Assembly (NCBI RefSeq): GCF_004118675.1
Contig: NZ_SDHZ01000004.1
Location: forward strand, 350,062 to 414,061
DNA length: 64,000 nt
Source of the DNA: Filimonas effusa
GTDB lineage: Bacteria; Bacteroidota; Bacteroidia; Chitinophagales; Chitinophagaceae
Direction of reading: 5' to 3'
Both the position numbers and the translations under genes were made by a program. Position 1 is the stretch's first letter; each line of letters opens with the position of its first letter. The notes beneath the pieces are model-generated. The model was not told the DNA's origin, ran no database searches, and saw only the letters and a list, made by a program, of their open reading frames with translations. This document shows, one piece after another, positions 46,493 to 54,926 of this stretch.

Positions 46493-46740
46493 GAAGACCA
46501 TTTTTAGTCTGCTGCATTTTCATTTCTGCAGCTATGTCCTTATACACGCAGAACAACGAAATATCTTTGGAAGTTCAGAACATATATGTAAATTCATTCA
46601 CGTTGTCAGAAAATTGCGTGTCAAAGTGCTTTTCTTTTAAATATGCCCAACTAATAAGTTGTTTAAGCTCTCAGAATTTATACCTAGATAGATGATATCT
46701 GCTACACGGCTTACTATTTCTTCGAATAATTATAAGAAAA

Positions 46741-46748
46741 TATCTTTG
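46741..46748 (+). promoter_or_regulatory. -7 box before the PIN-like gene
   Basis: TATCTTTG, a perfect TAnnTTTG match, 26 bases before the ATG at 46775. The same octamer also occurs at 46562-46569. The region from 46493 to here is AT-rich and otherwise shows nothing. Confidence 0.5.
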
Positions 46749-46774
46749 ATTATTATCGATCAAATTAATAAGCT

Positions 46775-48220
46775 ATGCTTAGAGTATACTGCGATAGCAA
46801 TATTTTTAGATACCTGAAACCAGAACACCCGTCTTTTTCTAAAGACTTATTAGAGGCATTCGAAACACTTAGGGATAAAATGGTATTTACATTTTCGGAA
46901 GCCCACTTCAACGACCTAAAGGATTCTGATCCTGACTATGCAGCGAAAGATTTGGTATTAATGGAAAGGTATGTCAAAGATCATTATTTTAAGCACGACT
47001 TCATAACGTCCAAACAAACCGTGTGTTGTTTAACAACTCCTACCTACGGTTTTAATCAATATGACTGGGATGCTTATAGAAATGCGGGACAAAAAAATAT
47101 GTTTGATTTGGATACCTTGTTTCCGGATTCCGAGGAAGATGAACTGGGGCTTATGAAATTATTGAAACAATCAATGGGCTTATTGTATGACATGCCAGTT
47201 AGTCCATTGATACAGAACATGAATATTGACAAGATGGAAGGGGGCCACAAAGAATACTTTCAAAAATTGCTACCCAATTATAGCGAGAGTATGACTTTGG
47301 GAGATCTTATGAGAGGTCTATGGCCCTATGGGCAAAAGCTTTTAAATGACCCACAGGAACTTAGTGCATTGCGCAAATATATCTCAGAATATGAGAATAG
47401 GGATGATTATAGCTTTGAAAAATGGGGAATGGATTTTAATGAACGGCTGATGGACACTAGTATGGGGAAAACATTTGAAGAGTTTATAAACGGCTTACTT
47501 ACAGAAAATCAAAAAAGTAATCTTTATTATAGATTTAATTATACTTATACATTGCTTGAAATGTATAACATTACCCAGGAAAGAATTGGTCGAAAAGGTA
47601 AACCCAAAAAATTCAATTTTGAAAGTCTTAATGTGGATGCACTACATGCCTGGTTCGCATCATTTAGTGATTATTTGGTTACTGATGATAAAGGGATGCA
47701 GGTAAAAGCAGCCATTACTTATCACCTGTTAGGCATTCCCACGAAGATTTTATCGTCTGCAGATTTTTTAAATCTGTATTTGAACTTTAATGAAGAGGAG
47801 GCTGCTAGTAATCTTCTTACTAAAGTAATCAACGATGTAAAAAATCAGCACCTGATTAACGACGTCACAAATAGGAACTTATGTTGTAAAACATTTAAAT
47901 CTACCCAACATTATCTAAATTATGCTAACCGTTTTCAAATAGTTGAATTTGAAAACGAACTTCATATTACTCTTTATTGTTATCGTGAAGATTATATTTA
48001 CGGGTATATGTATGCCGAAGTGAGGGTCTTGGTTAACAAATTGCTCCATATACTAGGAATAGATGACGAGAGTAAAGGAAGCTTTGAATTGCCATGTGAC
48101 GATATACCGCCGGGTACTGTGATTAGAAAATGGACCAAAGATTTATTGACTTGGAGTATTGAAGCTTCAGATAATACTCATAATACGCTTTTTATTAATA
48201 TAAAGCTTCCTAAGCCGTAA
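46775..48220 (+). CDS. PIN-like nuclease with the domain split by a large insertion
   Basis: A protein of 481 residues of unrecognised family. The start VYCDSNIFRYL (Asp7) and FTFSEAHFNDL (Glu42) are a PIN-type first half. The matching second half comes only at residues 285-320: VDALHAWFASFSDYLVTDDKGMQVKA, with Asp288, His291 and Asp304/Asp305, then a TKILSSADFL strand. Together these would rebuild the four-acid PIN active site around about 240 inserted helical residues. The last 130 residues are an additional domain rich in Tyr and Asn. Base composition is clearly more AT-rich than the neighbours, suggesting transfer. PIN domains cut RNA; a defence or toxin role is an inference from the setting next to HicAB. 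Confidence 0.75.
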   Translation: MLRVYCDSNIFRYLKPEHPSFSKDLLEAFETLRDKMVFTFSEAHFNDLKDSDPDYAAKDLVLMERYVKDHYFKHDFITSKQTVCCLTTPTYGFNQYDWDAYRNAGQKNMFDLDTLFPDSEEDELGLMKLLKQSMGLLYDMPVSPLIQNMNIDKMEGGHKEYFQKLLPNYSESMTLGDLMRGLWPYGQKLLNDPQELSALRKYISEYENRDDYSFEKWGMDFNERLMDTSMGKTFEEFINGLLTENQKSNLYYRFNYTYTLLEMYNITQERIGRKGKPKKFNFESLNVDALHAWFASFSDYLVTDDKGMQVKAAITYHLLGIPTKILSSADFLNLYLNFNEEEAASNLLTKVINDVKNQHLINDVTNRNLCCKTFKSTQHYLNYANRFQIVEFENELHITLYCYREDYIYGYMYAEVRVLVNKLLHILGIDDESKGSFELPCDDIPPGTVIRKWTKDLLTWSIEASDNTHNTLFINIKLPKP

Positions 48221-48445
48221 TGCAAAATTCTTCAGTTTTGGTTAGAATTACAACAGTAATTAACTACCAAAACGTACTGTCTATAACTGATGAAGGCTTA
48301 TATATCTTCAATAAAATTACAGCAGCCTTTGGATAAAAAACATGGAGGACGAAAGGCATCAAGCTAAATTGATTTTTTGATCTGGAAATCATGTGATTAT
48401 GTACTTTCTCTTTTGCGCTTATACTGATGTTGTTAAGGGAAGTAT

Positions 48446-48494
48446 CGAAAACAATACAATTAGTTGTTGTGTAGGTATTGTTTTCGTTACTTTG
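48446..48494 (+). promoter_or_regulatory. hicAB promoter with inverted-repeat operator
   Basis: CGAAAACAATAC (48446-48457) and its exact complement GTATTGTTTTCG (48475-48486) form a 12-base inverted repeat with centres 29 bases apart. The right arm directly abuts the -7-like TTACTTTG (48487-48494); TTG boxes at 48464 or 48467 lie between the arms. The start codon is at 48499, so the transcript has practically no leader. This fits autorepression by the HTH of HicB. Confidence 0.7.
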
Positions 48495-48498
48495 TATC

Positions 48499-48684
48499 AT
48501 GAAAGCACGGGACGTGATTAAGATTGTCGAGCAAAGCGGATGGTACTTTGAACGGCAGCAAGGCTCCCACAAAGTATTCAAACATCCAACCAGATCGGGG
48601 ATAGTAGTAATTCCCGATCATGGTAAAAAGGATGTTCCGGTAGGCACTCTTAATTCTATTCTAAAACAGGCAGGGCTAAAATAG
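48499..48684 (+). CDS. hicA: HicA toxin (mRNA interferase)
   Basis: A protein of 61 residues from ATG 48499. The dsRBD-like HicA fold is evident: KARDVIKIVEQSGWYFERQQGSHKVFKHP with the catalytic His in GSHKVF, then VVIPDHGKKDVPVGTLNSILKQAGL. HicA cleaves mRNA when free of HicB. Full length and intact; toxin-first order is the usual one for this family. Confidence 0.92.
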   Translation: MKARDVIKIVEQSGWYFERQQGSHKVFKHPTRSGIVVIPDHGKKDVPVGTLNSILKQAGLK

Positions 48685-48727
48685 CCCTGACCTGGCTTTC
48701 ATAACTCTTTTTAAAAATTTCTACGTT

Positions 48728-49138
48728 ATGAAGCTTCAAGTGATTATTGAAAAAGGCGACGATGTCTATGCTGGTAGAGTTGAGGGGCGTAAAGATTTTT
48801 TACCAGTTACAATGGCCGATGATATTCCGGGGGTTCTGCAAAATTTGAAAGAGCTTATTGAGGATTACAAAAAGCATGAAGGAAAAGGCGATAAGTTCTG
48901 GGATAAGATTAATGTAGAAAATCTGGAATTTGATCTGGTGTACGATCTGCAGGTGTTTTTCCAGGAACATGAATACCTGAATATTGCTGCTATTGCTCGC
49001 CGGGCGGGGATGAATGAAACGCTTTTGCGGCAGTATGCGAGAGGGTATAAGTTCCCGTCTGCCGAGCAAGCAAAGAGAATAGAGGCGATAGTTCATAGCA
49101 TTGCCAGTGAGCTGCAGTCTGTTTCTATAGGTGTGTAG
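48728..49138 (+). CDS. hicB: HicB antitoxin with HTH
   Basis: A protein of 136 residues. The degraded RNase H-like HicB fold covers residues 1-50 (VIIEKGDDVYAGRVEGR, GVLQNLKELIEDYKKHEG), and a DNA-binding HTH lies at about 75-120 (LNIAAIARRAGMNETLLRQYARGYKFPSAEQAKRI). It neutralises HicA and should bind the inverted repeat upstream. It is 43 bases after hicA in one operon. Confidence 0.92.
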   Translation: MKLQVIIEKGDDVYAGRVEGRKDFLPVTMADDIPGVLQNLKELIEDYKKHEGKGDKFWDKINVENLEFDLVYDLQVFFQEHEYLNIAAIARRAGMNETLLRQYARGYKFPSAEQAKRIEAIVHSIASELQSVSIGV

Positions 49139-49507
49139 CTATCGTTTTAAAAATGGTATTATACCGTTTCATCCTGTAGCTATCAAGATTTTTGACATAT
49201 TCTTGTGTGCCTGAGATAGTATAGGGGTGGCTCCATAAATAAAATTAGCTTTAATTGTTAACGGATAGCCTGCGTTATCAGGCATGCGAAAGAGAAGTTC
49301 GTTGTATCGGACTTACGATATATGGTACTATGAGGGATTGAATTGTTTCTGATAACTAATTTCTATGAGCTGAGGCTGCATGAACTGATTGTTTTGAATT
49401 AACGACTCCAATTACTGTTATATCATTGGTATTGCAGAACTATGGATTGTATAACAGGCGGTATGGTTGTAAGATGTTATACCGGAATAGTTTATTTGAA
49501 AGTGGCT

Positions 49508-49561
49508 TCATATTGCCATGTGTCCGGTTTTAAAATCTTCGAAGTCTTTTGCGAGGATCAT
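49508..49561 (-). pseudogene. Remnant of an AbiEii/DUF6036-like nucleotidyltransferase gene
   Basis: The ATG at 49561-49559 overlaps the TGA of the 71-residue gene upstream (ATGA coupling). It reads MILAKDFEDFKTGHMAI and then stops. LAKDFEDF is the usual opening of the nucleotidyltransferases that follow this small protein in Bacteroidota, as I recall them; KTGHMAI-stop resembles the later TGDMDIW motif with the Trp codon changed to TGA. That would mean an internal deletion plus point decay. Nothing else of the gene is recognisable in the 370 bases to hicB. Confidence 0.5.
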
Positions 49562-49773
49562 TGTGCGGGGCTTATTCTATTCAAAGCTGACTTGTTCATT
49601 CGCTGCCCTTTCGTAAGCATTTGAGATATAAGAAAGGTTACTGCTTCCGCTCTTTTACGAACAGGCTGTGATAGCCAGTAGGTAAGGTCGTTCAAGCCGT
49701 CTGCGGCTTCTTTCATTTTTACCCTTCTCACTACAGGTGCTATATTTCTGGTATTAGGTTCCTGCATACTCAA
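49558..49773 (-). CDS. Small conserved protein, partner of a lost nucleotidyltransferase
   Basis: A protein of 71 residues: APVVRRVKMKEAADGLNDL, then TYWLSQPVRKRAEAVTFLI. Proteins of this pattern (DLxYWLSQPPEKRLEAVxFL) are, as I recall, encoded directly upstream of AbiEii/DUF6036-like nucleotidyltransferases with overlapping ATGA junctions. Here the junction is preserved but the second gene is decayed. Whether the small protein is still made or useful is unknown. Confidence 0.6.
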   Translation of the reverse strand: MSMQEPNTRNIAPVVRRVKMKEAADGLNDLTYWLSQPVRKRAEAVTFLISQMLTKGQRMNKSALNRISPAQ

Positions 49774-49811
49774 ATTTAATTAAATCCATTGATCTCTAAA
49801 AATCCGGGCAT

Positions 49812-49844
49812 AAAAAAAGCCTCTCTAATGAGAAGCTTTTTTTT
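49812..49844 (-). terminator. Terminator after tRNA-Glu
   Basis: AAGCTTCTC pairs with GAGAGGCTT (one G-U pair) around ATTA on the minus strand, followed by a T run. It lies directly after the tRNA 3' end. Confidence 0.75.
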
Positions 49845-49845
49845 G

Positions 49846-49918
49846 TAGCGCGTACGGGAGTCGAACCCGTCATTCCTCCGTGAAAGGGAGGCGTCTTAGC
49901 CGATTGACCAACGCGCCA
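49846..49918 (-). tRNA. tRNA-Glu (TTC)
   Basis: A 73-base gene folds fully: acceptor TGGCGCG with CGCGCTA (one G-U pair), anticodon stem CCTCC/GGAGG with loop CTTTCAC (anticodon TTC, Glu), T arm ACGGG-TTCGACT-CCCGT. The 3' CCA is not encoded, as is common in the phylum. It marks the right edge of the AT-rich accessory stretch. Confidence 0.95.
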
Positions 49919-49965
49919 TCGTATTTTTTTTCTTTTCACCCTCACGCTTTTCGTGATTGGGAGTG

Positions 49966-49995
49966 CAAAGATAGGGTTATCTTCATTTCCTCCAA
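49966..49995 (-). promoter_or_regulatory. Promoter of tRNA-Glu
   Basis: TTG (49995-49993), a 19-base spacer and TATCTTTG (49973-49966) on the minus strand, ending about 47 bases before the mature tRNA. The remaining 400 bases up to gapA show nothing else definite. Confidence 0.75.
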
Positions 49996-50400
49996 ATATA
50001 ATTTGAGTTTTTTTGAAAAAAGTTTGAATAACAGAAAGTTAGCAGGTTACAAACAAGGACTTTTTGCCCCATAAATCTTATCTGTCCAGTAAAGGGGATA
50101 AGTGGTGTATTTCAGGACGGGCGTGCTTTTCAGCTGGATGGGTTGTTGGAGGCGGGAGTGAAGGGCGGCAAGTCTCCAACCTTGTCCGATGCGTTAATTT
50201 TTTTTGAAGGTCAACAATTTCCGGGGCTGCTCTGTTTAAAATGTCCAAATGACACGATCTCCGGCAACGATCCCGGAAAGTGACATAAATGATTTGAAGA
50301 ACGATATTTGTCATCTTATGGGATGATATAAATTTTGTATGCAGTTCATACAATACCTGTAAATTCGCGATGCTTTTATAAAACCAATAAACTTGTAATC

Positions 50401-51414
50401 ATGAGCACAGTAAAAGTTGCGATCAACGGTTTTGGACGGATTGGTCGCCTGGTATTTCGCCAGATCTATAACATGGAAGGAATTGAAGTAGTAGCTATCA
50501 ACGATTTAACGAGCCCTAAAGTATTGGCACACCTGTTAAAATATGACAGCGCTCAAGGTCGCTTCGATGCCGATGTTACTTTTTCTGACAATTCAATCAC
50601 TGTAAATGGTGAAGAAGTAAAAATATATGCACAGAAAAACCCTGCTGAAATCGGTTGGAAACAACACGATGTAGACGTGGTTCTGGAATGTACCGGCTTC
50701 TTTACCGATAAAGCAAAAGCAGAAGCTCACCTTGCTGCGGGTGCTAAACGCGTAGTTATTTCAGCTCCTGCCACAGGCGATCTGAAAACTATCGTTTTCA
50801 ACGTTAACCACGATATTCTCGACGGTAGCGAAACTGTAATCAGCTGCGCTAGCTGTACTACCAACTGTCTGGCTCCTATGGCCCAGGTTCTGGAAAAATC
50901 ATTCGGCATCGTTGCTGGTACTATGACTACCATCCACGCTTATACCAATGATCAGAACACACAGGATGCTCCTCACGCGAAAGGTGATTTGCGTCGTGCC
51001 CGTGCTGCTGCACAGAACATTGTTCCTAACAGCACTGGTGCTGCTAAAGCTATCGGCCTGGTATTACCTTCTCTGAAAGGCAAACTGGACGGTTCTGCTC
51101 AACGTGTTCCTACCTTAACTGGTTCTTTAACTGAACTGGTTACTGTTCTGGGTAAAAAAGTTACTGCAGAAGAAATCAATGCTGCTATGAAAGCTGCCTC
51201 TAACGAAAGCTTCGGTTATACTGAAGACGAAATCGTAAGCTCCGATATCATCGGTATCAGCTACGGTTCTCTGTACGACGGTACACAAACCAAAGTGATC
51301 AATTCCGGTGACGTTCAACTGGTGAAAACTGTAAGTTGGTACGATAACGAAATGAGCTACGTAAGTCAGCTGGTTCGTACCGTTAAATACTTTGCAGGCT
51401 TAATCAGCAAATAA
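50401..51414 (+). CDS. gapA: Glyceraldehyde-3-phosphate dehydrogenase, type I
   Basis: A protein of 337 residues from ATG 50401. NAD-binding [16 protein letters not shown], catalytic Cys152 in [12 protein letters not shown], the following HAYTNDQ, and the C-terminal [16 protein letters not shown] are all present. It is the phosphorylating glycolytic enzyme, cytosolic. The codon use is strongly biased, as for a highly expressed gene. A TAAATTTTG box near 50329-50337 is the likely promoter. Followed by a terminator, then pgk. Confidence 0.97.
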   Translation: MSTVKVAINGFGRIGRLVFRQIYNMEGIEVVAINDLTSPKVLAHLLKYDSAQGRFDADVTFSDNSITVNGEEVKIYAQKNPAEIGWKQHDVDVVLECTGFFTDKAKAEAHLAAGAKRVVISAPATGDLKTIVFNVNHDILDGSETVISCASCTTNCLAPMAQVLEKSFGIVAGTMTTIHAYTNDQNTQDAPHAKGDLRRARAAAQNIVPNSTGAAKAIGLVLPSLKGKLDGSAQRVPTLTGSLTELVTVLGKKVTAEEINAAMKAASNESFGYTEDEIVSSDIIGISYGSLYDGTQTKVINSGDVQLVKTVSWYDNEMSYVSQLVRTVKYFAGLISK

Positions 51415-51422
51415 TAAATAAG

Positions 51423-51453
51423 AAGCCGGACCACAAACTCCGGCTTTTTATTT
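51423..51453 (+). terminator. Terminator between gapA and pgk
   Basis: AAGCCGGA and TCCGGCTT around an 8-base loop, followed by TTTATTT. It may only partly stop transcription, since pgk starts 36 bases later. Confidence 0.8.
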
Positions 51454-51488
51454 GCTTTCTTCTTTACGAACCATTTGAAAAATTATTT

Positions 51489-52697
51489 ATGAGCAAATTC
51501 TCAGCATACAATTTTGCCGGTAAAAAAGCTTTGATAAGGGTTGATTTCAACGTACCTATCAAAGGCGGAAAAATTACCGATGACACCCGTATCAAGGCTG
51601 CATTGCCTACTATCAAGAAAGTATTACAGGATGGCGGCAGTGTTATTCTGATGAGCCACTGGGGCCGTCCTATCAAAGACATGGAGAAGAAACCTGAGCT
51701 TACCAAAGCTGATTTTTCTCTGGAACGCGTGGTGAAACATCTGTCCGATTTGCTGGGTAAAGAAGTGATCTTTACCGCTGATTGCATTGGTGAAGACGCT
51801 CAGCAAAAAGCTGCTGCGCTTCAGCCCGGCCAGGTTTTGCTGCTCGAAAACCTCCGTTATTATAAAGAAGAAGAAAAAGGTGGCGCCGACTTCGCCGGGA
51901 AATTGGCGAAACTGGGTGATGTTTATGTAAACGATGCCTTTGGTACTGCGCACCGTGCGCACGCTTCTACTGCTGTGATCGCCCAGTTCTTCCCTGCCGA
52001 CCAACGCGTATTTGGTTTGCTGATGGAAGCTGAGGTTACCAGCGCCGAAAAAGTATTACACCAGTCCGAGAAGCCTTTCTGCGCTATCATCGGCGGTGCT
52101 AAAGTTTCCGATAAGATCCTCATTATCGAGAACCTGCTCGAAAGGGCTTCCGATATCATCATTGGTGGTGGTATGGCTTACACTTTCATGAAAGCCAAAG
52201 GCGGCAAAATAGGTAACTCTCTTTGCGAAGACGACCGTTTGCAAACTGCGCTTGAATTGCTTGATAAAGCGGAGAAGAAAGGTGTTTGTATTCACCTGCC
52301 TGCAGATTCTATCATTGCCGATAAATTTGACGCGAACGCTGAAACTTCTACCTCTACCAGCGACAATATTCCTGATGGCTGGATGGGCCTCGATATCGGA
52401 CCTATTGCTGCCGACCAGTTCGCCAATGTGATCAAATCATCCAAAACCATTCTCTGGAACGGTCCTATGGGTGTATTTGAAATGGAGAAATTCCAGAAAG
52501 GAACCAAAGCGGTTGCTACTGCCGTGGCTGAAGCTACACAGTCCGGCGCTTTCTCTCTTGTAGGCGGCGGTGACAGTGTTGCAGCTGTTAACCAGTTTGG
52601 TTATACTGATAAAGTAAGTTATGTAAGCACCGGCGGTGGTGCCCTGCTCGAATATTTCGAAGGCAAGGAACTGCCCGGTATCGCTGCTATCAAATAA
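51489..52697 (+). CDS. pgk: Phosphoglycerate kinase
   Basis: A protein of 402 residues. Substrate-binding RVDFNVP and [30 protein letters not shown], and the nucleotide-binding [17 protein letters not shown] and WNGPMGVFE are intact, as is the C-terminal [10 protein letters not shown]. Makes ATP and 3-phosphoglycerate from 1,3-bisphosphoglycerate; the natural partner of gapA upstream. Confidence 0.97.
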   Translation: MSKFSAYNFAGKKALIRVDFNVPIKGGKITDDTRIKAALPTIKKVLQDGGSVILMSHWGRPIKDMEKKPELTKADFSLERVVKHLSDLLGKEVIFTADCIGEDAQQKAAALQPGQVLLLENLRYYKEEEKGGADFAGKLAKLGDVYVNDAFGTAHRAHASTAVIAQFFPADQRVFGLLMEAEVTSAEKVLHQSEKPFCAIIGGAKVSDKILIIENLLERASDIIIGGGMAYTFMKAKGGKIGNSLCEDDRLQTALELLDKAEKKGVCIHLPADSIIADKFDANAETSTSTSDNIPDGWMGLDIGPIAADQFANVIKSSKTILWNGPMGVFEMEKFQKGTKAVATAVAEATQSGAFSLVGGGDSVAAVNQFGYTDKVSYVSTGGGALLEYFEGKELPGIAAIK

Positions 52698-52741
52698 GAC
52701 CGGCGTTTTATATTGCCGGTTACTTGTTAGAAAGAAACCAG

Positions 52742-52787
52742 ATGCATTGCGGCTGTTCCTGTACCGGAACAGTGCAATGCATTTTTT
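52742..52787 (+). terminator. Terminator after pgk
   Basis: Long two-part hairpin: ATGCATTGC with GCAATGCAT outside, CTGTTCC with GGAACAG inside, then TTTTTT. A weaker hairpin (ACCGGC/GCCGGT) lies directly after the pgk stop. Confidence 0.85.
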
Positions 52788-52856
52788 CTTACCGGCAGGT
52801 ACTGTATTTCGTATTTTCGCTGCTGTAGAACCTGAACCCAACAACCTGAATCCAAC

Positions 52857-53567
52857 ATGAAAAATCTACTACGGCTTTCCGTGGCTGCTATTGCTGTTAC
52901 GTTCCTGGCGTCTTTTGCGCCTTACAGCTTCGATAAACTTTATGCCGAGATGGAGACGCGCCAGTTGAAGGCTGGTAAATATGTTACCATTAAAGGAGAG
53001 GTATGCTACTCTTCGTCCGGCGATATGATCACCCATTATTCCCTTCCCAGGAACTATGTTCTTGTTTCCAATAAACAGGGAGAGGTGAAGTTGTATGAAC
53101 CTGCCGCCAACACCGTGATATTATCACAGAATACGATGTTCAGCTCTCAAACTTCTTTGTTCTATTATTTTCTTTCCGGTAAAGCGGCCGATATGGGGCT
53201 TACAGAAATGGGATATGTGCAGGACAAGGTTTACCGTGATAAAGAGATGCTGGTATCGGAATGGCGTTTGAAGAAGCCTGCAAAAAAAGAGCTGGTGCAG
53301 AAGATAAAACTGGTGCATAAAGACCAGAACCCGGTTTATATGCACTACCAGGATGCAGGCGGAGCTATCATTCGCAAGGTGTATTATTATGGCTACACTA
53401 CGCTCGATCATATCAGCTTTCCCGCTACAAGCACTGATATTACTTTCCAGGGGAAAGATTCATCGGTTTCGAAAACTGTGTTTCATAATTTTAAAATGAA
53501 TCAACAGGCCAACAGTCCATATTTCAACTTTCAGATCCCTGCCAATGCGAAAATCAAACGCCTTTAA
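52857..53567 (+). CDS. LolA-like outer-membrane lipoprotein carrier
   Basis: A protein of 236 residues with a signal peptide (AAIAVTFLASFAPYS) and a beta-rich body of the LolA/LolB type: a strand series such as GKYVTIKGEVCYSSSGDMITHYSLPRNYVLVSNKQGEVKLYEP and KVYYYGYTTLDHISFPATSTDITF. LolA carries lipoproteins through the periplasm. It is the first gene of an overlapping cluster: its last 23 bases overlap the yidD-like gene. Confidence 0.75.
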   Translation: MKNLLRLSVAAIAVTFLASFAPYSFDKLYAEMETRQLKAGKYVTIKGEVCYSSSGDMITHYSLPRNYVLVSNKQGEVKLYEPAANTVILSQNTMFSSQTSLFYYFLSGKAADMGLTEMGYVQDKVYRDKEMLVSEWRLKKPAKKELVQKIKLVHKDQNPVYMHYQDAGGAIIRKVYYYGYTTLDHISFPATSTDITFQGKDSSVSKTVFHNFKMNQQANSPYFNFQIPANAKIKRL

Positions 53568-54045
53568 ATCCAGGCTATTCCTCTATTGCCGGCTGGTGCT
53601 TTGCGTTTCTTTTTTCTCCTGCAGTTGCTTTTGGATAAAAGTTCAGGCGCAGTCGGCCGGTGATCTTGAATTGATTGGAAGTACTCATTTTTACAGTGCT
53701 GCACAGGAGCGTCATTACAAACGTGCCGGTAACAGCAACAGCGTGTTGCGCATGCGCAGCAAAAGTTTTGTAGCTGCTTACAACCCCTTGTCGCTGTCTA
53801 TGAAGGGGGCTATGTATTTGTACCAGCATGTATTTACACTGCAGCTTGCCCGCAGTTGTCCTTATGAAATCACCTGTTCCAATTTTGCGAAACATGCGAT
53901 CCATGATCATGGTATTGTAAAAGGGATGTTACTGGCTGCCGACAGGGTTATGCGTTGTAACCGTATTGCTTTGCTGGATGTACCTCCTATGAACAGGGAT
54001 GAACATACCGGCGCTATCAAAGACGATTTAAACTTATACGAATAA
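53545..54045 (+). CDS. yidD: YidD-domain protein with N-terminal signal segment
   Basis: A protein of 166 residues, about twice the usual YidD length. Residues 1-36 form a signal or membrane segment; the YidD core lies at about 90-135: YLYQHVFTLQLARSCPYEITCSNFAKHAIHDHGIVKGMLLAADRVMRCNR, split here from the family pattern C-x-PTCS-Y...HG..KG...R..RC. YidD helps YidC insert membrane proteins. The start overlaps the previous gene by 23 bases and the stop shares one base with the next start. Confidence 0.85.
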   Translation: MRKSNAFKSRLFLYCRLVLCVSFFSCSCFWIKVQAQSAGDLELIGSTHFYSAAQERHYKRAGNSNSVLRMRSKSFVAAYNPLSLSMKGAMYLYQHVFTLQLARSCPYEITCSNFAKHAIHDHGIVKGMLLAADRVMRCNRIALLDVPPMNRDEHTGAIKDDLNLYE

Positions 54046-54926
54046 TGAGGCTCCTGTTTCGTTTTGTGCTGCTGCTGGCGGCTATACTTACTGCCGGTAC
54101 CGCTATAAGCCAGTTGCGCGATACAGCTGCTTTTTCTACTGAAATACGTTTTGCCCGTTACCTGTTCGATAAGGAATTATATACTGAGGCAAGTTATGTA
54201 TTGGATCAGCTGCATGACAGCGCGCTGCAGCGTCCGCAGCGCGACTCGCTTTATTACTGGCAGGGATGGATCGCTTATTCTACCAAACGGCTGCCGTATG
54301 CAGCAGAACGTTTCCGGCTGGTATCGGACTCCTGTGACCTGGCATCTAAAAGCCGCTTTTTTGAAGCTTATTGTCTTGCTTTTATGAGGGATACTGCGGC
54401 TGCCGGCAGGGTGTTGTTATCGCTGCCTGCTACCGACAGCCTTACCCGTGAAATGGTAAGTTTTCAGCAGGCAGGTATCAGCTTGCTGCGGCGCGACTAT
54501 GCACAGTATAACGCGCTCCGGCAAAACTTTTCCTACGCTTATTATTTTATGGAGGCGGAAGAGAAGCGGATGGACGATTACCGCGATAAGCTTGGTATGG
54601 CGAGAAAGAAATCAGCTTTTCTCGCAGGGTTTTACAGCGCCGTTATTCCCGGCGCCGGGAAAATTTATGCGGGTAAAAAGAAACAGGGCATCGGTTCTTT
54701 TCTGCCTGTTATATCACTGGCTGCGCTTACTTATGAGGCGTATAACAGGGGAGGGGTTAAGAGCGCCCGTTTTATTGGTTTCGGGTCGTTGTTTTGCCTG
54801 TTCTATACGGCCAATATATGGGGCAGTGTTATGTCGGTAAAAGTTACGCAACATGAAAGGAATACTTATTATGATAACAAGATATTATTTGACATGCATA
54901 TTCCTTTGCGCAACCTCTATCGTTAG
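54045..54926 (+). CDS. TPR-like exported protein with C-terminal PGAGxxYAGK membrane segment (first copy)
   Basis: A protein of 293 residues with a signal peptide (LLLAAILTAGTAIS). Residues 30-180 are helical-repeat text (FARYLFDKELYTEASYVLDQL, YWQGWIAYSTKRLPYAAERFRLV). The C-terminal third has hydrophobic stretches around FYSAVIPGAGKIYAGKKKQGIGSF, a motif shared with DUF5683/TM2-like proteins. Translation is coupled to yidD (TAATG overlap). Function unknown; envelope biogenesis is suggested by the neighbours. Confidence 0.8.
   Translation: MRLLFRFVLLLAAILTAGTAISQLRDTAAFSTEIRFARYLFDKELYTEASYVLDQLHDSALQRPQRDSLYYWQGWIAYSTKRLPYAAERFRLVSDSCDLASKSRFFEAYCLAFMRDTAAAGRVLLSLPATDSLTREMVSFQQAGISLLRRDYAQYNALRQNFSYAYYFMEAEEKRMDDYRDKLGMARKKSAFLAGFYSAVIPGAGKIYAGKKKQGIGSFLPVISLAALTYEAYNRGGVKSARFIGFGSLFCLFYTANIWGSVMSVKVTQHERNTYYDNKILFDMHIPLRNLYR

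Noticed and set aside
49139..49507. Search for more of the decayed nucleotidyltransferase or other genes
   Set aside because: No further similarity could be recognised in any frame; only a short hairpin (GCCTG/CAGGC near 49267) was seen.
45700..49918. Integrative element with defined ends
   Set aside because: No integrase, transposase, terminal repeats or duplicated tRNA end could be found in the window.
49880..50074. 64-codon plus-strand frame across the tRNA region
   Set aside because: It overlaps the tRNA gene and its promoter on the other strand.
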